DNA of 64,000 nt from AC-32 sp963728765. GTDB lineage: Bacteria > Actinomycetota > Thermoleophilia > Gaiellales > Gaiellaceae. Below, piece after piece: positions 6,626-15,210 of this stretch; position 1 is the stretch's first letter; each line of letters starts with the position of its first letter. Under the pieces are notes generated by a model that did no database searches, had not been told where the DNA came from, and saw nothing but the letters and a program-made list of their open reading frames with translations. The stretch spans positions 682,001 through 746,000 of the forward strand of contig CAVSKX010000001.1 in assembly GCA_963728765.1 (NCBI GenBank), written 5' to 3'. A program made the position numbers and the translations under genes.

Positions 6626-8098
6626 ATGGCGGTTGCTACCGAGCGCGAGTACGGGCTCTTCATCAACGGCGAGAGCACGGAGGCGTCGTCCGGCGAGACG
6701 CGCGAGCTGATCGAGCCGGCGACGGGCGAGCCGCTCGCGACCGTCGCGATGGCGGGCGAGGACGACGTCGACCGCGCCGTCGACGCGGCCCGCGCAGCCC
6801 TCGAAGGTCCGTGGGCGAGGACGCCGCCGACCGAGCGCTCGCGACTCCTGCACGCGCTCGCGGACGCGCTGGTCGCCAACCGCAAGGAGCTGGCCGAGCT
6901 CGAGGCGCGCAACGTCGGCAAGGCGATCAGCTCGGTGAAGGCCGAGCTCGCCCAGGCGGTCGAGAATCTCCGCTTCTACGGCTCCGCAATCGGGTCGATC
7001 GGCGGACGCTCGAACCCGCTCGGGGGCTCGCTGCTCTTCTACTCGCTGAAAGAGCCCGTCGGCGTCTGCGGCCAGATCGTTCCCTGGAACTACCCGCTGA
7101 TGATGACGACCTGGAAGCTCGCCCCCGCGCTCGCGGCCGGCTGCACGATCGTGCTGAAGCCCGACTCGGCGACACCGGTCACAGCGCTGCGGATGGCCGA
7201 GCTCGCGACCGAGGCCGGCTTCCCACCGGGGGCGATCAACGTCGTGCCCGGGCCGGGGCCGTTGGTGGGCGCGCACATCGTGAGGCACCCGGGGATCGAG
7301 AAGGTCGCGTTCACCGGCTCCACCGCGACGGGGGCGGAGATCATGCGGCTCGCCTCCGACGGCATCAAGCGCCTCATCCTCGAGCTCGGCGGCAAGAGCC
7401 CGAACATCGTCTTCGCCGACGCGAACCTCGAGGACGCGATCCCGAGCTCGGTCTGGGCGATCTACTACTCGGCCGGCCAGAGCTGCGAGGCCCGCTCGCG
7501 CGTGTTGGTAGAGCGGTCGCTCTACGACGACTTCGTCTCGCGCTTCGCGGAGGCCGCTGCGAGCCTGAAGGTCGGCGACCCGCTCGAGGTGGAGACCCAG
7601 GTGGGGTCGCTGATCTCCGAAGAGCATCGCGAGCGCGTCCACGGCTACGTGGAGGCCGGGCGCGAGGAGGGCGCGGAGGTCGTCACCGGCGGCGAGCCGG
7701 CTGACGGCAAGGGCGCCTTCTACCCGCCGACGGTGCTAGCCCAGGTCGACAACTCGATGCGCGTGGCGCAGGAGGAGATCTTCGGGCCGGTCGTCACCGT
7801 GACCCCGTTCGAGGACGAGAAGGATGCGATCCGGATCGCGAACGACGTGCGCTACGGGCTGATGGCGACGGTCTGGACCGGCGATCCCGCCCGCGGGCAC
7901 CGGCTCGCGCGGCGGATCAAGGCTGGGACGGTCGGGATCAACATGCCGTTCACCGCCTTCCCGGGGATCCCGTTCGGCGGGTACAAGCAGTCCGGCTTCG
8001 GTCGCGAGCTCGGGCTCGAGACACTCGACGCGTACCTCGAGACGAAGAGCGTGATCGTCTCGACGAGCCCGAAGCCGTTCAACCCGTTCCAGCTTTGA
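6626..8098 (+). CDS. NAD(P)-dependent aldehyde dehydrogenase
   Basis: A 490-residue cytoplasmic enzyme oxidising an aldehyde to its acid. It has the standard ALDH layout: the NAD-binding loop FTGSTATGAEI, general base Glu253 in LELGGKSPN, nucleophile Cys287 in AGQSCEARSRV and the C-terminal EEIFGPVVTVTPF. Closest in feel to betaine-aldehyde or gamma-aminobutyraldehyde dehydrogenases, but the substrate cannot be read. ATG 6626 was chosen because the family begins here (YGLFINGE) and a TATCGT box lies just upstream. The stop is followed within 3 bp by palindromic element copy 2, which separates it from the MFS gene. Confidence 0.92.
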   Translation: MAVATEREYGLFINGESTEASSGETRELIEPATGEPLATVAMAGEDDVDRAVDAARAALEGPWARTPPTERSRLLHALADALVANRKELAELEARNVGKAISSVKAELAQAVENLRFYGSAIGSIGGRSNPLGGSLLFYSLKEPVGVCGQIVPWNYPLMMTTWKLAPALAAGCTIVLKPDSATPVTALRMAELATEAGFPPGAINVVPGPGPLVGAHIVRHPGIEKVAFTGSTATGAEIMRLASDGIKRLILELGGKSPNIVFADANLEDAIPSSVWAIYYSAGQSCEARSRVLVERSLYDDFVSRFAEAAASLKVGDPLEVETQVGSLISEEHRERVHGYVEAGREEGAEVVTGGEPADGKGAFYPPTVLAQVDNSMRVAQEEIFGPVVTVTPFEDEKDAIRIANDVRYGLMATVWTGDPARGHRLARRIKAGTVGINMPFTAFPGIPFGGYKQSGFGRELGLETLDAYLETKSVIVSTSPKPFNPFQL

Positions 8099-8264
8099 GA
8101 GAACGCGTTCCGAAATGAAGCGTTGTGCCACCGAGCCGCGCTGGACGCCGCGAGGCCGCGTCCTCGGAAGCTCCGTAGCCTCCGGCTAAGCGCTCCGCTG
8201 TGTCCTTGCCTCGCACCGCCCAGCGCACGTCGGCGGCGAAGCGTCATTCTGGAACACGTTCTGA
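8098..8264 (+). repeat. Long palindromic 3'-end element, copy 2
   Basis: The arms are GAACGCGTTCC (8101-8111) and GGAACACGTTC (8251-8261), inverse complements with one change, and the dyad continues inwards. The central hairpin near 8172-8191 (CCGTAGCC-TCC-GGCTAAG) has one mismatch. The core words GCGTCCTCGG and TGTGTCCTTGCCTCG match copy 1. It fills the whole gap between the ALDH stop and the start of the MFS coding region, in the sense direction of both. Confidence 0.75.
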
Positions 8265-9409
8265 GTAGGTATCGCTGGCTCGTCCTCGCGGCGGGCACGG
8301 CAGCGCAGACCTCGTTCTCCGCCGTGATCATCGGGCTGCCGGTGCTCGCGCCGGCGCTGCGGGATGCGCATTCGCTCTCGCTCGTCCAGGTCGGGGTCCT
8401 GCTCGACAGCCTCTGGGTCGGGACGCTGTTGACCCTGCTGCCGTGGGGCGTGCTCGCCGACCGGGTAGGCGAGCGGCTCGTTCTCGCCAGCGGCCTGCTG
8501 ATATGCGCGGCGGCGCTCGTGGGCGCGGGCTCCGCCGAGCAGTTCGGGCCACTGATTGTGCTCGTCGGCCTCGCCGGAGCTGCCGGCGCGAGCGTGAACG
8601 CGGCGAGTGGCCGAGCAGTGATGCAGTGGTTTCCCGCGGCCGAACGAGGCTTCGCGCTCGGCGTGCGCCAGACGGCGATCCCGATCGGCGGGCTCATCTC
8701 GGCGCTCGTGCTCCCCGCGCTGTCCCTCCGTGGCGCCTTCGTCTTCCTCGCCTGCCTCTGCGTCGCGGGCGCGCTCTTCGGCATCGTGGTGATCCGAGAG
8801 CGGGAGGGCGCGGCCGAGGAGGACGTGCTCGAGCCGCGGGGCCTCGGTGCGACCCTGCGCGACCACCAGCTGTGGCTGCTCTGCGGCGCGAGCAGCTTCT
8901 ACCTCGTTGCGCAGCTCGCGATCACCGGCTTCCTCGTGCTTTTCCTCCACGACGAGCGTGGGCTCTCGGACGCGGCCGCAGCCGGTGTGCTCGCGGGCGT
9001 CCAGGTGGTTGCGGCGGCGATGCGGATCGGCGGCGGCCGCTGGTCGGACCGGCTCGGCTCGCGCGTGCGCCCGTTGCGGATCGTCGGCTTCGCGAGCGCG
9101 ACCACGCTTGCGGTCGCCGCGGCGGTGCTCTCGGCGCCGCTGGCCGTGCTCGTGCCGGCGTTCGTGCTTGCGGGAGGGCTCTCGATGGCCTGGAACGGGC
9201 TCTCGTTTACAGCGGCTGCCGAGATCGCCGGCCGAACCCGCAGCGGGGCGGCGCTGGGAATGCAGCAGAGCGCACTCGCGGCTGCGGGAGCGCTCGTGCC
9301 GCCGGCCTTCGCGGCCGTGGTCGCGGCGAGCTCCTGGCGGCTCGGCTTCGCGGCCGCGGCGGCGTTCCCGCTCGCCGGGGTGGCGTTGCTGCGGCCGCTG
9401 CGGTCGTAG
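8246..9409 (+). CDS. MFS transporter
   Basis: An inner-membrane major facilitator of about 387 residues with twelve predicted helices in two halves. The loop 2-3 signature GVLADRVGERLVLASG follows helix 2, and a related GGRWSDRLGSRVRP motif sits in the second half. The substrate is unknown. The start is unresolved: the membrane protein clearly begins near LSRYRWLVLAAGTAAQ, yet the only standard in-frame start (TTG 8123) lies inside palindromic element copy 2 and would add ~40 unrelated Arg/Pro-rich residues. ATT 8246 or CTG 8249, within the right arm, are the nearest alternatives. The element may have displaced the original start. Confidence 0.75.
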   Translation: MLEHVLSRYRWLVLAAGTAAQTSFSAVIIGLPVLAPALRDAHSLSLVQVGVLLDSLWVGTLLTLLPWGVLADRVGERLVLASGLLICAAALVGAGSAEQFGPLIVLVGLAGAAGASVNAASGRAVMQWFPAAERGFALGVRQTAIPIGGLISALVLPALSLRGAFVFLACLCVAGALFGIVVIREREGAAEEDVLEPRGLGATLRDHQLWLLCGASSFYLVAQLAITGFLVLFLHDERGLSDAAAAGVLAGVQVVAAAMRIGGGRWSDRLGSRVRPLRIVGFASATTLAVAAAVLSAPLAVLVPAFVLAGGLSMAWNGLSFTAAAEIAGRTRSGAALGMQQSALAAAGALVPPAFAAVVAASSWRLGFAAAAAFPLAGVALLRPLRS

Positions 9410-9412
9410 GGT
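9407..9412 (+). promoter_or_regulatory. -10-like box, leaderless start of M20 gene
   Basis: TAGGGT overlaps the MFS stop codon and ends 6 bp before GTG 9419. It supports GTG 9419 rather than TTG 9413 as the start. Confidence 0.45.
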
Positions 9413-9418
9413 TTGGCG

Positions 9419-10405
9419 GTGCGCGTCCTCCAGCGGCTCGACGAGCTCTACGCGATCGGCGGCGGCACGCGCCTCGCGTACTCCGCCGAGGAGGACGCGG
9501 CGCACGAGCTCGCCGCCGGGTGGATGCGGGAGGCCGGGCTCGAGGTGGCGCGGGACGAGGTTGGCAACCTGTTCGCCCGCCGGGGTGCGGCGCGGGCCTG
9601 GAGCGGCTCGCATCTCGACACCGTTCCGAACGGCGGCAAGTTCGACGGAGCGCTCGGCGTGGTCGCGGCGATCGAGGCAGCGGATCGGCTGCGCGACGCG
9701 CCGCTGGCCGTGGTCGCGTTCCGGGCCGAGGAGTCCGGGCCGATGGGCAGCCGGCGGCTTACCGAGTTCCCCGAAGCGTTCCTCGAGGTGCACATCGAGC
9801 AGGGGCCGGTGCTGGAGTCACTCGACGAGCCGCTGGCCGTCGTGACGGCGATCGCCGGCCAGGCGCGCGGGAGCGTGACGTTCGAGGGCCGGGCCGCCCA
9901 CGCCGGCACGACCCCGATGGACGAGCGGGCCGATGCCCTCGTCGAGGCGTCGGCGTTTGTGCTGCGCGTTCGAGACGCTGCGACTGGTGGGGCGCGGGCG
10001 ACCGTCGGCGCGCTCGAGGTGGAGCCCGGCGCGATGAACGTCGTGCCGGCGAAGGTCACGGCCGCCGTCGATGCCCGGGCGTCGACCGCGGAGCAGCTCG
10101 ACGCACTCGTCGAGGCGATCGGCTTCGAGCCGGCGTGGCGTCAGGACCCGATCGCGATGAGCGGGCCACCGCTCGAAGCCCTTCGCGCCGTGCTGCCGGA
10201 TGCGCCCGAGCTGGTCTCGGGAGCCGGACACGACGCGATGGTGCTCGCGGCCGCGGGCGTTCCGACGGCGATGCTGTTCGTGAGGAGCCTGAACGGCGGC
10301 GTGAGCCACTCGCCGGACGAGCTCTCGTCCGAAGGGGACGTGGAGCTCGGGGTCGAGGCGCTCACGGCGGCCCTCGGCCGGCTTGTCGCGGCTGTGGACA
10401 GATAG
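9419..10405 (+). CDS. M20-family amidohydrolase (allantoate/carbamoyl type)
   Basis: A 328-residue zinc amidohydrolase of the N-carbamoyl-L-amino-acid hydrolase/allantoate amidohydrolase group. Metal-site motifs are present: GSHLDTVPNGGKFDGALGV, AEESGPMGS, HIEQGPVLE, the dimer-domain AHAGTTPMDER, and a C-terminal GGVSHSPDE. It is about 70-80 residues shorter than the usual ~410. The loss falls between the EESGPMGS motif and HIEQGP, where family members normally carry an extra stretch before the lid domain. Next to purine-degradation genes, allantoate is a plausible substrate. It converges on DUF3830 and puuD. Confidence 0.8.
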   Translation: MRVLQRLDELYAIGGGTRLAYSAEEDAAHELAAGWMREAGLEVARDEVGNLFARRGAARAWSGSHLDTVPNGGKFDGALGVVAAIEAADRLRDAPLAVVAFRAEESGPMGSRRLTEFPEAFLEVHIEQGPVLESLDEPLAVVTAIAGQARGSVTFEGRAAHAGTTPMDERADALVEASAFVLRVRDAATGGARATVGALEVEPGAMNVVPAKVTAAVDARASTAEQLDALVEAIGFEPAWRQDPIAMSGPPLEALRAVLPDAPELVSGAGHDAMVLAAAGVPTAMLFVRSLNGGVSHSPDELSSEGDVELGVEALTAALGRLVAAVDR

Positions 10406-10525
10406 CGACGCATCCGGCACGCCCGAGTCACAGACACGCGTGGGGTTGGCGGGTACGCTCGACCGCGGGTGGCGGGTGGAACCTTTCTTCCCCACCCAAG
10501 GGAGGGGAATGAACCTGGAGACAGG
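10406..10525 (+). other. Convergent intergenic gap, hairpin-prone
   Basis: About 120 bp between the 3' ends of the M20 and DUF3830 genes. It contains TTCCCC...GGGGAA and GGGTGG...CCACCC inverted pairs around 10480-10512, which may act as a two-way terminator. No gene is seen. Confidence 0.4.
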
Positions 10526-10933
10526 CTACGTCTCGGTGATTCGCAGCGGCTGCGCGCCTTCCCACAGGGCCTTGCGGCCCAGCTCGGCGAGGCGCTCGAC
10601 TCCCTCCGTCACGGTCGCGAAGTGGTTTCCGGCGAGCGGCCCCGCCTTGCTCGCGAACGCCGTCGGGCCGTACGGGAACAGGATCTCCGTCTCGCTCACG
10701 CCGCCCGGATAGAACAGCAGCTGCCCGGGCGCGGGGTAGCACGTCGCGTTCTCGGGGCCGAAGCCGACGTCCATCTCGCCGAACGGAATCCAGCACGACT
10801 CCCCGCTCCAGCGCGCGTGGATGATCTGGGTCTCCAGCGGCAGCAGCCGCCGGAACGCCGCAATCGTGGCCGGCGCGGCCTCCTCCTCGAGGCGCCCTTC
10901 GAAGCGGAAGTCCTCGGAGACGATCTCCAGCAC
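10526..10933 (-). CDS. DUF3830 cyclophilin-like protein
   Basis: A 135-residue protein I place in DUF3830, a cyclophilin-like fold family of unknown biochemical role. Features include LLPLETQIIHARWSGESCWIP, then YPAPGQLLFYPGGVSETEILFPYG and GNHFATV. No signal peptide or membrane helix. It lies 9 bp downstream of puuD on the same strand and so ends the purine operon. In my recollection DUF3830 genes often occur beside nitrogen- or purine-use genes, which fits. Catalysis is not established; a role in ureide handling is only a guess. Confidence 0.75.
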   Translation of the reverse strand: MLEIVSEDFRFEGRLEEEAAPATIAAFRRLLPLETQIIHARWSGESCWIPFGEMDVGFGPENATCYPAPGQLLFYPGGVSETEILFPYGPTAFASKAGPLAGNHFATVTEGVERLAELGRKALWEGAQPLRITET

Positions 10934-10942
10934 GACGCGAAC

Positions 10943-12094
10943 CTACTTGATCGAAGCGCCAGCGCGAATCCACGCGCCTAGAGCTGCCCGCTCAGCGGTC
11001 GTCATCCCGGTGGCGTTCCCGAGCGGCATGGTCTTCGACTCGACCGCGACACGCTCGATCGCGTCCGCCTGCGCGTGCATCTCCTCCGCCGTGTCGAGCT
11101 TGATCCCGAGCGGCGCGGCGGCAACGAGCCTCGGCTGCTCGGAGTGACACGGCACACACCGCTGCTGCACGATCGCCCGCGCCTGCGCAACGGAGACGCT
11201 TCCCCTCCCGGAAGTCGCCGCGCTGGACTCGTTCGACGGCCGGATGGCGACCGCCACCGCCGCGATCCCGAGTGCCGCCGTCACTGGGATCCACCAGACC
11301 GTCCGCCCCGCGTGCCGCAGGTTGAAGAAGTGCCTGATCCAGGCGCCGATCACCATCAAAGCGACGAGCACGATCCACGCGTAGCCATGGCCGTACGCGC
11401 TCGGGAAGTGGTTGCTCAACATCGCGAAGACGACCGGCAGCGTCAGGTAGTTGTTGTGCACCGACCGCCGCTTGGCCTCGAGCGCGGGTGCAGGATCCGG
11501 CTCGCGGTGCTCCTCCTTCGCCCGGATCAGCTCGCGGTGAGCCGGGATGATCACGAAGAAGACGTTCGCGACCATGATCGTCCCGAGCATCGCCCCGACC
11601 TGCACGTACGCGGCGCGCGGCGAGAACAGCTCCGAGCAGCCCCAGGAGGCGAGCGTCGTCAGCACCAGCACCACCGCCGCCAGCTCGAGCTCGGCGCCGA
11701 CTCGCCGGCAGAGCTGGTCGTAGACGACCCACGCCACGACGAGCAGCGCCATGCTGGCCACGATCGCCCAGCCCGTCCCGAGCGGCCCGCTCGGCTCGAC
11801 GAGGTACGTGTCGGCGTTGAAGTAGTAGAGGACGACGAGCAGCGCAAAGCCGGAGAGCCACGTCGTGTACGCCTCCCACTTGAACCAGTGCAGGACTTCA
11901 GGCAGGCGCGGGGGCGCCGGCATGTACTTCTCGACCCGGTAGAAGCCGCCGCCGTGGATCTCCCACGACTCGTTGTCGCGAAGGTGGTTGTCCAGCGCGA
12001 CGAAGTAGAAGGAGGTTCCGATCCAGACGATCCCCGCCATCACGTGCAGCCAGCGGGCGAGGAACTGGAGCCACTCGTTCGCGTACGGGTCCAC
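10943..12094 (-). CDS. puuD: Membrane-bound urate hydroxylase PuuD
   Basis: A 383-residue integral membrane protein oxidising urate to 5-hydroxyisourate, passing electrons to the respiratory chain instead of making H2O2. The N-terminal ~280 residues form several transmembrane helices (WLHVMAGIVWIGTSFYFVALD; later NVFFVIIPAHREL and NNYLTLPVVFAMLSNHFP). The C-terminal ~85 residues are a c-type cytochrome domain with haem motif CVPCH at 313-317. This layout is diagnostic of PuuD. GTG 12094 was chosen because the family starts just before the first helix and GGAAGGA lies upstream. It follows uraD after a hairpin and precedes the DUF3830 gene. Confidence 0.9.
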   Translation of the reverse strand: MDPYANEWLQFLARWLHVMAGIVWIGTSFYFVALDNHLRDNESWEIHGGGFYRVEKYMPAPPRLPEVLHWFKWEAYTTWLSGFALLVVLYYFNADTYLVEPSGPLGTGWAIVASMALLVVAWVVYDQLCRRVGAELELAAVVLVLTTLASWGCSELFSPRAAYVQVGAMLGTIMVANVFFVIIPAHRELIRAKEEHREPDPAPALEAKRRSVHNNYLTLPVVFAMLSNHFPSAYGHGYAWIVLVALMVIGAWIRHFFNLRHAGRTVWWIPVTAALGIAAVAVAIRPSNESSAATSGRGSVSVAQARAIVQQRCVPCHSEQPRLVAAAPLGIKLDTAEEMHAQADAIERVAVESKTMPLGNATGMTTAERAALGAWIRAGASIK

Positions 12095-12169
12095 TACCGG
12101 TGGTCCTTCCAGTGATGTTGTCCAGGCTCTCGGTCGGTAGCACCAAGCCAGAGTCCCCACTTGACCGCG

Positions 12170-12190
12170 GCGCGGGCTGGTAGCCCGCGC
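12170..12190. terminator. Hairpin between uraD and puuD
   Basis: A 9-bp perfect stem, GCGCGGGCT/AGCCCGCGC, with a GGT loop and no U-run. On the minus strand it lies after uraD and before puuD, so it could lower read-through or stabilise the upstream message. Confidence 0.5.
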
Positions 12191-12242
12191 AAGGGCGAGG
12201 GAGGGCACTGGCGCCGCGTGCTAGCGGGCGAGAGACGGACGT

Positions 12243-12692
12243 TCATTGCTGGGAGGGCCACTTCTCCCAGCGGTCGCGCGCGATCGCGACGAGCTCGAAG
12301 AGCGCCGTCTCGAGCTCCTCCTCGCGCGGCCGCTCGAGGCGCTCGCGCAGGACCTCCAGGATCTCCGTCTTCGGCCGGCGGTTCACGAACACGACGAAGC
12401 GAAACCCGAACTTCTCCTCGTAGACCTCGTTCAGGCGAGCGAGCTCCGTCGCGACCGCAGGCTCGGCCTCCGCACCCTGCTCCGCGGCCGACCGCGCCGA
12501 CAGGCCGCCGGCGCCGATCGCCGGATGAGCGTTCAGCGCCCCGAGCTTGTCGGCCTCGTCTAGCTCGGTGACCACCTCGGGTGCCGCCTCGAGCGGATCC
12601 TCGCGCTCAGCCAGCAGCTCGACGAACCGCGTCCGGCCCTCGAACAGCTCGGCGAGCTGCTCGACGCTCAGCTGCCGCGGTAGGTCGCGCAT
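12243..12692 (-). CDS. uraD: OHCU decarboxylase UraD
   Basis: A 149-residue decarboxylase converting OHCU (2-oxo-4-hydroxy-4-carboxy-5-ureidoimidazoline) to S-allantoin, the third step after urate oxidation. The catalytic His lies in LNAHPAIG; the S.AEQGAE loop and LNEVYEEKFGFRFVVFVNRRPK helix-strand are the usual family features. All-helical, cytoplasmic, typical length. Its ATG overlaps the 3' end of the HIU hydrolase gene by 25 bp, so the two are translationally coupled. With puuD downstream, the three consecutive urate-to-allantoin steps sit together. Confidence 0.88.
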   Translation of the reverse strand: MRDLPRQLSVEQLAELFEGRTRFVELLAEREDPLEAAPEVVTELDEADKLGALNAHPAIGAGGLSARSAAEQGAEAEPAVATELARLNEVYEEKFGFRFVVFVNRRPKTEILEVLRERLERPREEELETALFELVAIARDRWEKWPSQQ

Positions 12693-12958
12693 CCGAAGGA
12701 CGACACGAGCAACGGCACGTGGTGGTGACCGTCCTCGAGCTCGAGCTCCAGCTCGACCCGGCGGAAATACGGCGAGGGCGGCTCGAACGCGAGGCGGTAG
12801 CGGCCTGGCTCGAGCTCCTCGGCGAGCCTTGCGCGCCCGTCACCGTCGGTCTCCGCGCTCGCGACCACCTGGTCATCGCGCCGCAACTCGACCCGCACGC
12901 CGCTCCCCGGCCTCCCGCGCTCGGTGTCGAGGACGTGCGTGGAGAGCGAGACGGCCAC
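12668..12958 (-). CDS. uraH: 5-hydroxyisourate hydrolase (transthyretin-like)
   Basis: A 96-residue enzyme hydrolysing 5-hydroxyisourate, the PuuD product, to OHCU. The N-terminal LSTHVLDTERGRP carries the active-site His and the C-terminus ends in YRGS, the hallmark that separates HIU hydrolases from transthyretin. HHHVPLLVSSFGCATYRGS supplies the other active-site residues. Slightly shorter than the usual ~110 residues. GTG 12958 lies 12 bp from the end of the broken phosphotransferase, and its 3' end overlaps uraD. Confidence 0.88.
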   Translation of the reverse strand: MAVSLSTHVLDTERGRPGSGVRVELRRDDQVVASAETDGDGRARLAEELEPGRYRLAFEPPSPYFRRVELELELEDGHHHVPLLVSSFGCATYRGS

Positions 12959-12970
12959 TGCGCGCGAACT

Positions 12971-13903
12971 CTACGACTCGCCCAGGCTGCGGCGAAGCCA
13001 CGCGAGCGCCTCGATCCCCTGTGCGCGCTGGAACTCGCGCAGGGTCGAAAGGCCGGGCGGAGGCGGCAGCACCGAGCGGTGGGCGAAGAACCCCGCGAGT
13101 CCCGCCAAGACCGGCTGCAACCGCTCGGCGGGCACGTCACGGCCCAGTGGATGCGACTCCCAGATCTCAAACGGATGTGGCCCACCCTGCATGGTGACGC
13201 TCGGGAGGAAACAGAACGAGGTCGATCCACCCGGCGCCGACGCACGCGTGCGGCCAGTCGACGAAGACGACGCGGTCAGCCGCGAGCAGGATGTTGTCGG
13301 CCCGCACGTCGCAGTGGGTGAGCGTTTCGCCGACAGCCCCCGCCGCCCACGACGCCTCGAGCTCGCGCAGCTCGTCGAGGTGCGCCGCTGCCCACTCGTC
13401 GGCCGGCTCGTCGAGCGAGCGCCAGCCGTGGAAGAGCTCGTCGATCGCCTCCGCGACGGGCGGCGCCGCGATCGGCGCCGGTGTCAGAGCGCGGCAAAGG
13501 TCGGTGAGCGCGTCGAGGACACGAGCGAGCTCATCCTCCCGCCACGGCAGCTCCGGCTCGCGACCCTCGACGCTCTCGAAGACGAGCGCGACCCAGCCGT
13601 CGTGCTCCACGGAGAAGAAAAACCTCGGCGCCGGCGTCTCCGGCGGCAGTGCGGCCGCGATGGCGATCTCCTGGCGGTGGAGCTCCGGGGACTCGGGGTT
13701 CGGCTCCGGCCCCACGGCCTTTGCGAAGACGCGCCTGCCGTCCTCCAGCTCGAAGCGTCGCGGCCAGGCCGGGCGAAAAGCCGCCGGGCCGGGTCACGGT
13801 CGCCCACGACCGGCGCGCCGAGCCGCTGTTCGACCGCCACCCGGATCTCCGGCGGCAGTCGCTCCCACGGCAGCCGCTCGCCGCGAGCGGGCGGGAACGC
13901 CAC
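12971..13903 (-). pseudogene. Aminoglycoside-phosphotransferase-fold kinase, frameshifted
   Basis: The reading frame of an APH/choline-kinase-type protein is spread over several frames. It starts at GTG 13903, overlapping as TAGTG the stop of the deaminase upstream: LPWERLPPEIRVAVEQRLGA. It changes frame before TRPGGFSPGLAA (~13800), again before RRVFAKAVGPEPNPESPE (~13750), which continues through catalytic HCDVRADNILL and VFVDWPH. It shifts a third time near 13205 into VTMQGGPHPFEIWESHPLG. All pieces are colinear and family-like, so recent decay or sequencing indels are both possible. An intact gene would give ~305 residues of small-molecule kinase. Confidence 0.75.
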
Positions 13904-15210
13904 TACGCGAATCGCGCCGCGAAGCGGCGGTGCTCGCGTGCGATCTCCTCTTCGTCCCCGCGGACGAGCCGACCCTCGCGGACGACGTCCTCACCTGCGA
14001 CGACGAGGCGGTCGACTCGATGCGGGCCGCTGAAGACGAGCCCCGCCACGGGATCGTTCGCGCCTGCGAGCTCGAGGCCGTCGAGCCGCCACACCGCGAA
14101 GTCGGCGCACTTGCCGGGCTCGAGCGAGCCGATGTCGTCTCGTTTCAGTACCGCCGCGCTGCCGCGCGTCCCAAGGCGGAGCGCCTCGCGCGCAGTTAGC
14201 GCCTCCGGCCCGCCGCGGCCGCGCGCGACGAGCAGCGCCTGCTTGACCTCGAGGAAGAGGTCGCCGCGCTCGTTCGAGGCCGACCCGTCCACGCCCAGCC
14301 CGACCCGCACTCCGGCCCCAAGCAGCTCGCGCACCGGCGCGACGCCGGCACCGAGCCGCAGGTTCGACGAAGGGCAGTGCGCGACGCCGGTGTCGGTGTC
14401 CCCGAAGCGCGCCACGTCGGATTCGGCGAGGTGAACGCAGTGTGCGCACCAGACATCGCCGTCGAGCCAGCCCAGCCGTTCGAGGTAGTCCACCGGGCGG
14501 CAGCCATAGAGCTCCTGGCAGTACGCCTCCTCCTCCACCGTCTCGGCCAGGTGCGTGTGCAGGGTCAGGCCGAGTCGGCGTGCCAGCTCGGCCGACTCAC
14601 GCATCAGCTCGCCGGTCACCGAGAACGGTGAGCACGGCGCCACGACGAGCTCGGGGTAGCGCGAGGCGAGGCGTTCCGTCTCCTCCAGCACCGTCTCGGC
14701 GTCCTCGACGAGCGAGTCGGGCGGGAGGCCTCCATCGGACTCGCCAAGGTCCATCGAGCCGCGTGACGGCACCAGCCGAACGCCGAGCTCGCGTGCCGCT
14801 GTCATCTCGGCCTCGATGAGGTCGCCGGCGCCGCGCGGAAAGACGTAGTGGTGGTCGAAGACGGTAGTGCATCCCGACAACGCGAGCTCGGCGAGCCCCG
14901 TTCTCGCCGCGACGTACTCGGCTTCCTCGTCGAGCCGCGCCCACACCGGGTAGAGCGCCTTGAGCCAACCGAACAGGTTCGACTCCTGCGCCCGCGCGCG
15001 TGTGAGCGTCTGGTACAGGTGGTGGTGCGTGTTGACCAGGCCGGGTGTGACAACGGCGCCGCCGAGGTCGACGCGCTCGTCGGCTTCGGGCTCGGCGCCG
15101 CCGCCGGTCGCGGCCACGACTCCGTCCTCGACGAGCACCCAGCCGTCCTCGTGCTCCGTCCCGGCGTCGTCCGTCACGACGACATAGGCATTCGCGAACA
15201 GCCGCTTCAC
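13903..15210 (-). CDS. 8-oxoguanine deaminase-like amidohydrolase
   Basis: A 435-residue TrzA/AtzA-type metal-dependent deaminase. Motifs: VNTHHHLYQTLTRARA (metal His pair and the stretch typical of 8-oxoguanine deaminases), NLFGWLKALYPVWARLD, LHTHLAETVEEEAYC, CAHCVHLAE and GLGVDGSASNERGD with the metal Asp. Predicted to deaminate 8-oxoguanine or a related guanine to the xanthine-level product; a TrzA-like s-triazine substrate is possible but less likely here. It starts at GTG 15210 overlapping the adenine deaminase stop as GTGA, so the genes are coupled; its product would enter the xanthine-urate path encoded alongside. Confidence 0.82.
   Translation of the reverse strand: MKRLFANAYVVVTDDAGTEHEDGWVLVEDGVVAATGGGAEPEADERVDLGGAVVTPGLVNTHHHLYQTLTRARAQESNLFGWLKALYPVWARLDEEAEYVAARTGLAELALSGCTTVFDHHYVFPRGAGDLIEAEMTAARELGVRLVPSRGSMDLGESDGGLPPDSLVEDAETVLEETERLASRYPELVVAPCSPFSVTGELMRESAELARRLGLTLHTHLAETVEEEAYCQELYGCRPVDYLERLGWLDGDVWCAHCVHLAESDVARFGDTDTGVAHCPSSNLRLGAGVAPVRELLGAGVRVGLGVDGSASNERGDLFLEVKQALLVARGRGGPEALTAREALRLGTRGSAAVLKRDDIGSLEPGKCADFAVWRLDGLELAGANDPVAGLVFSGPHRVDRLVVAGEDVVREGRLVRGDEEEIAREHRRFAARFA

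Noticed and set aside
10428..10973. Extra gene containing SPPLGGEERFHPPP
   Set aside because: The peptide arises from hairpin-prone repeat DNA in the convergent gap and antisense DNA; no conserved domain.
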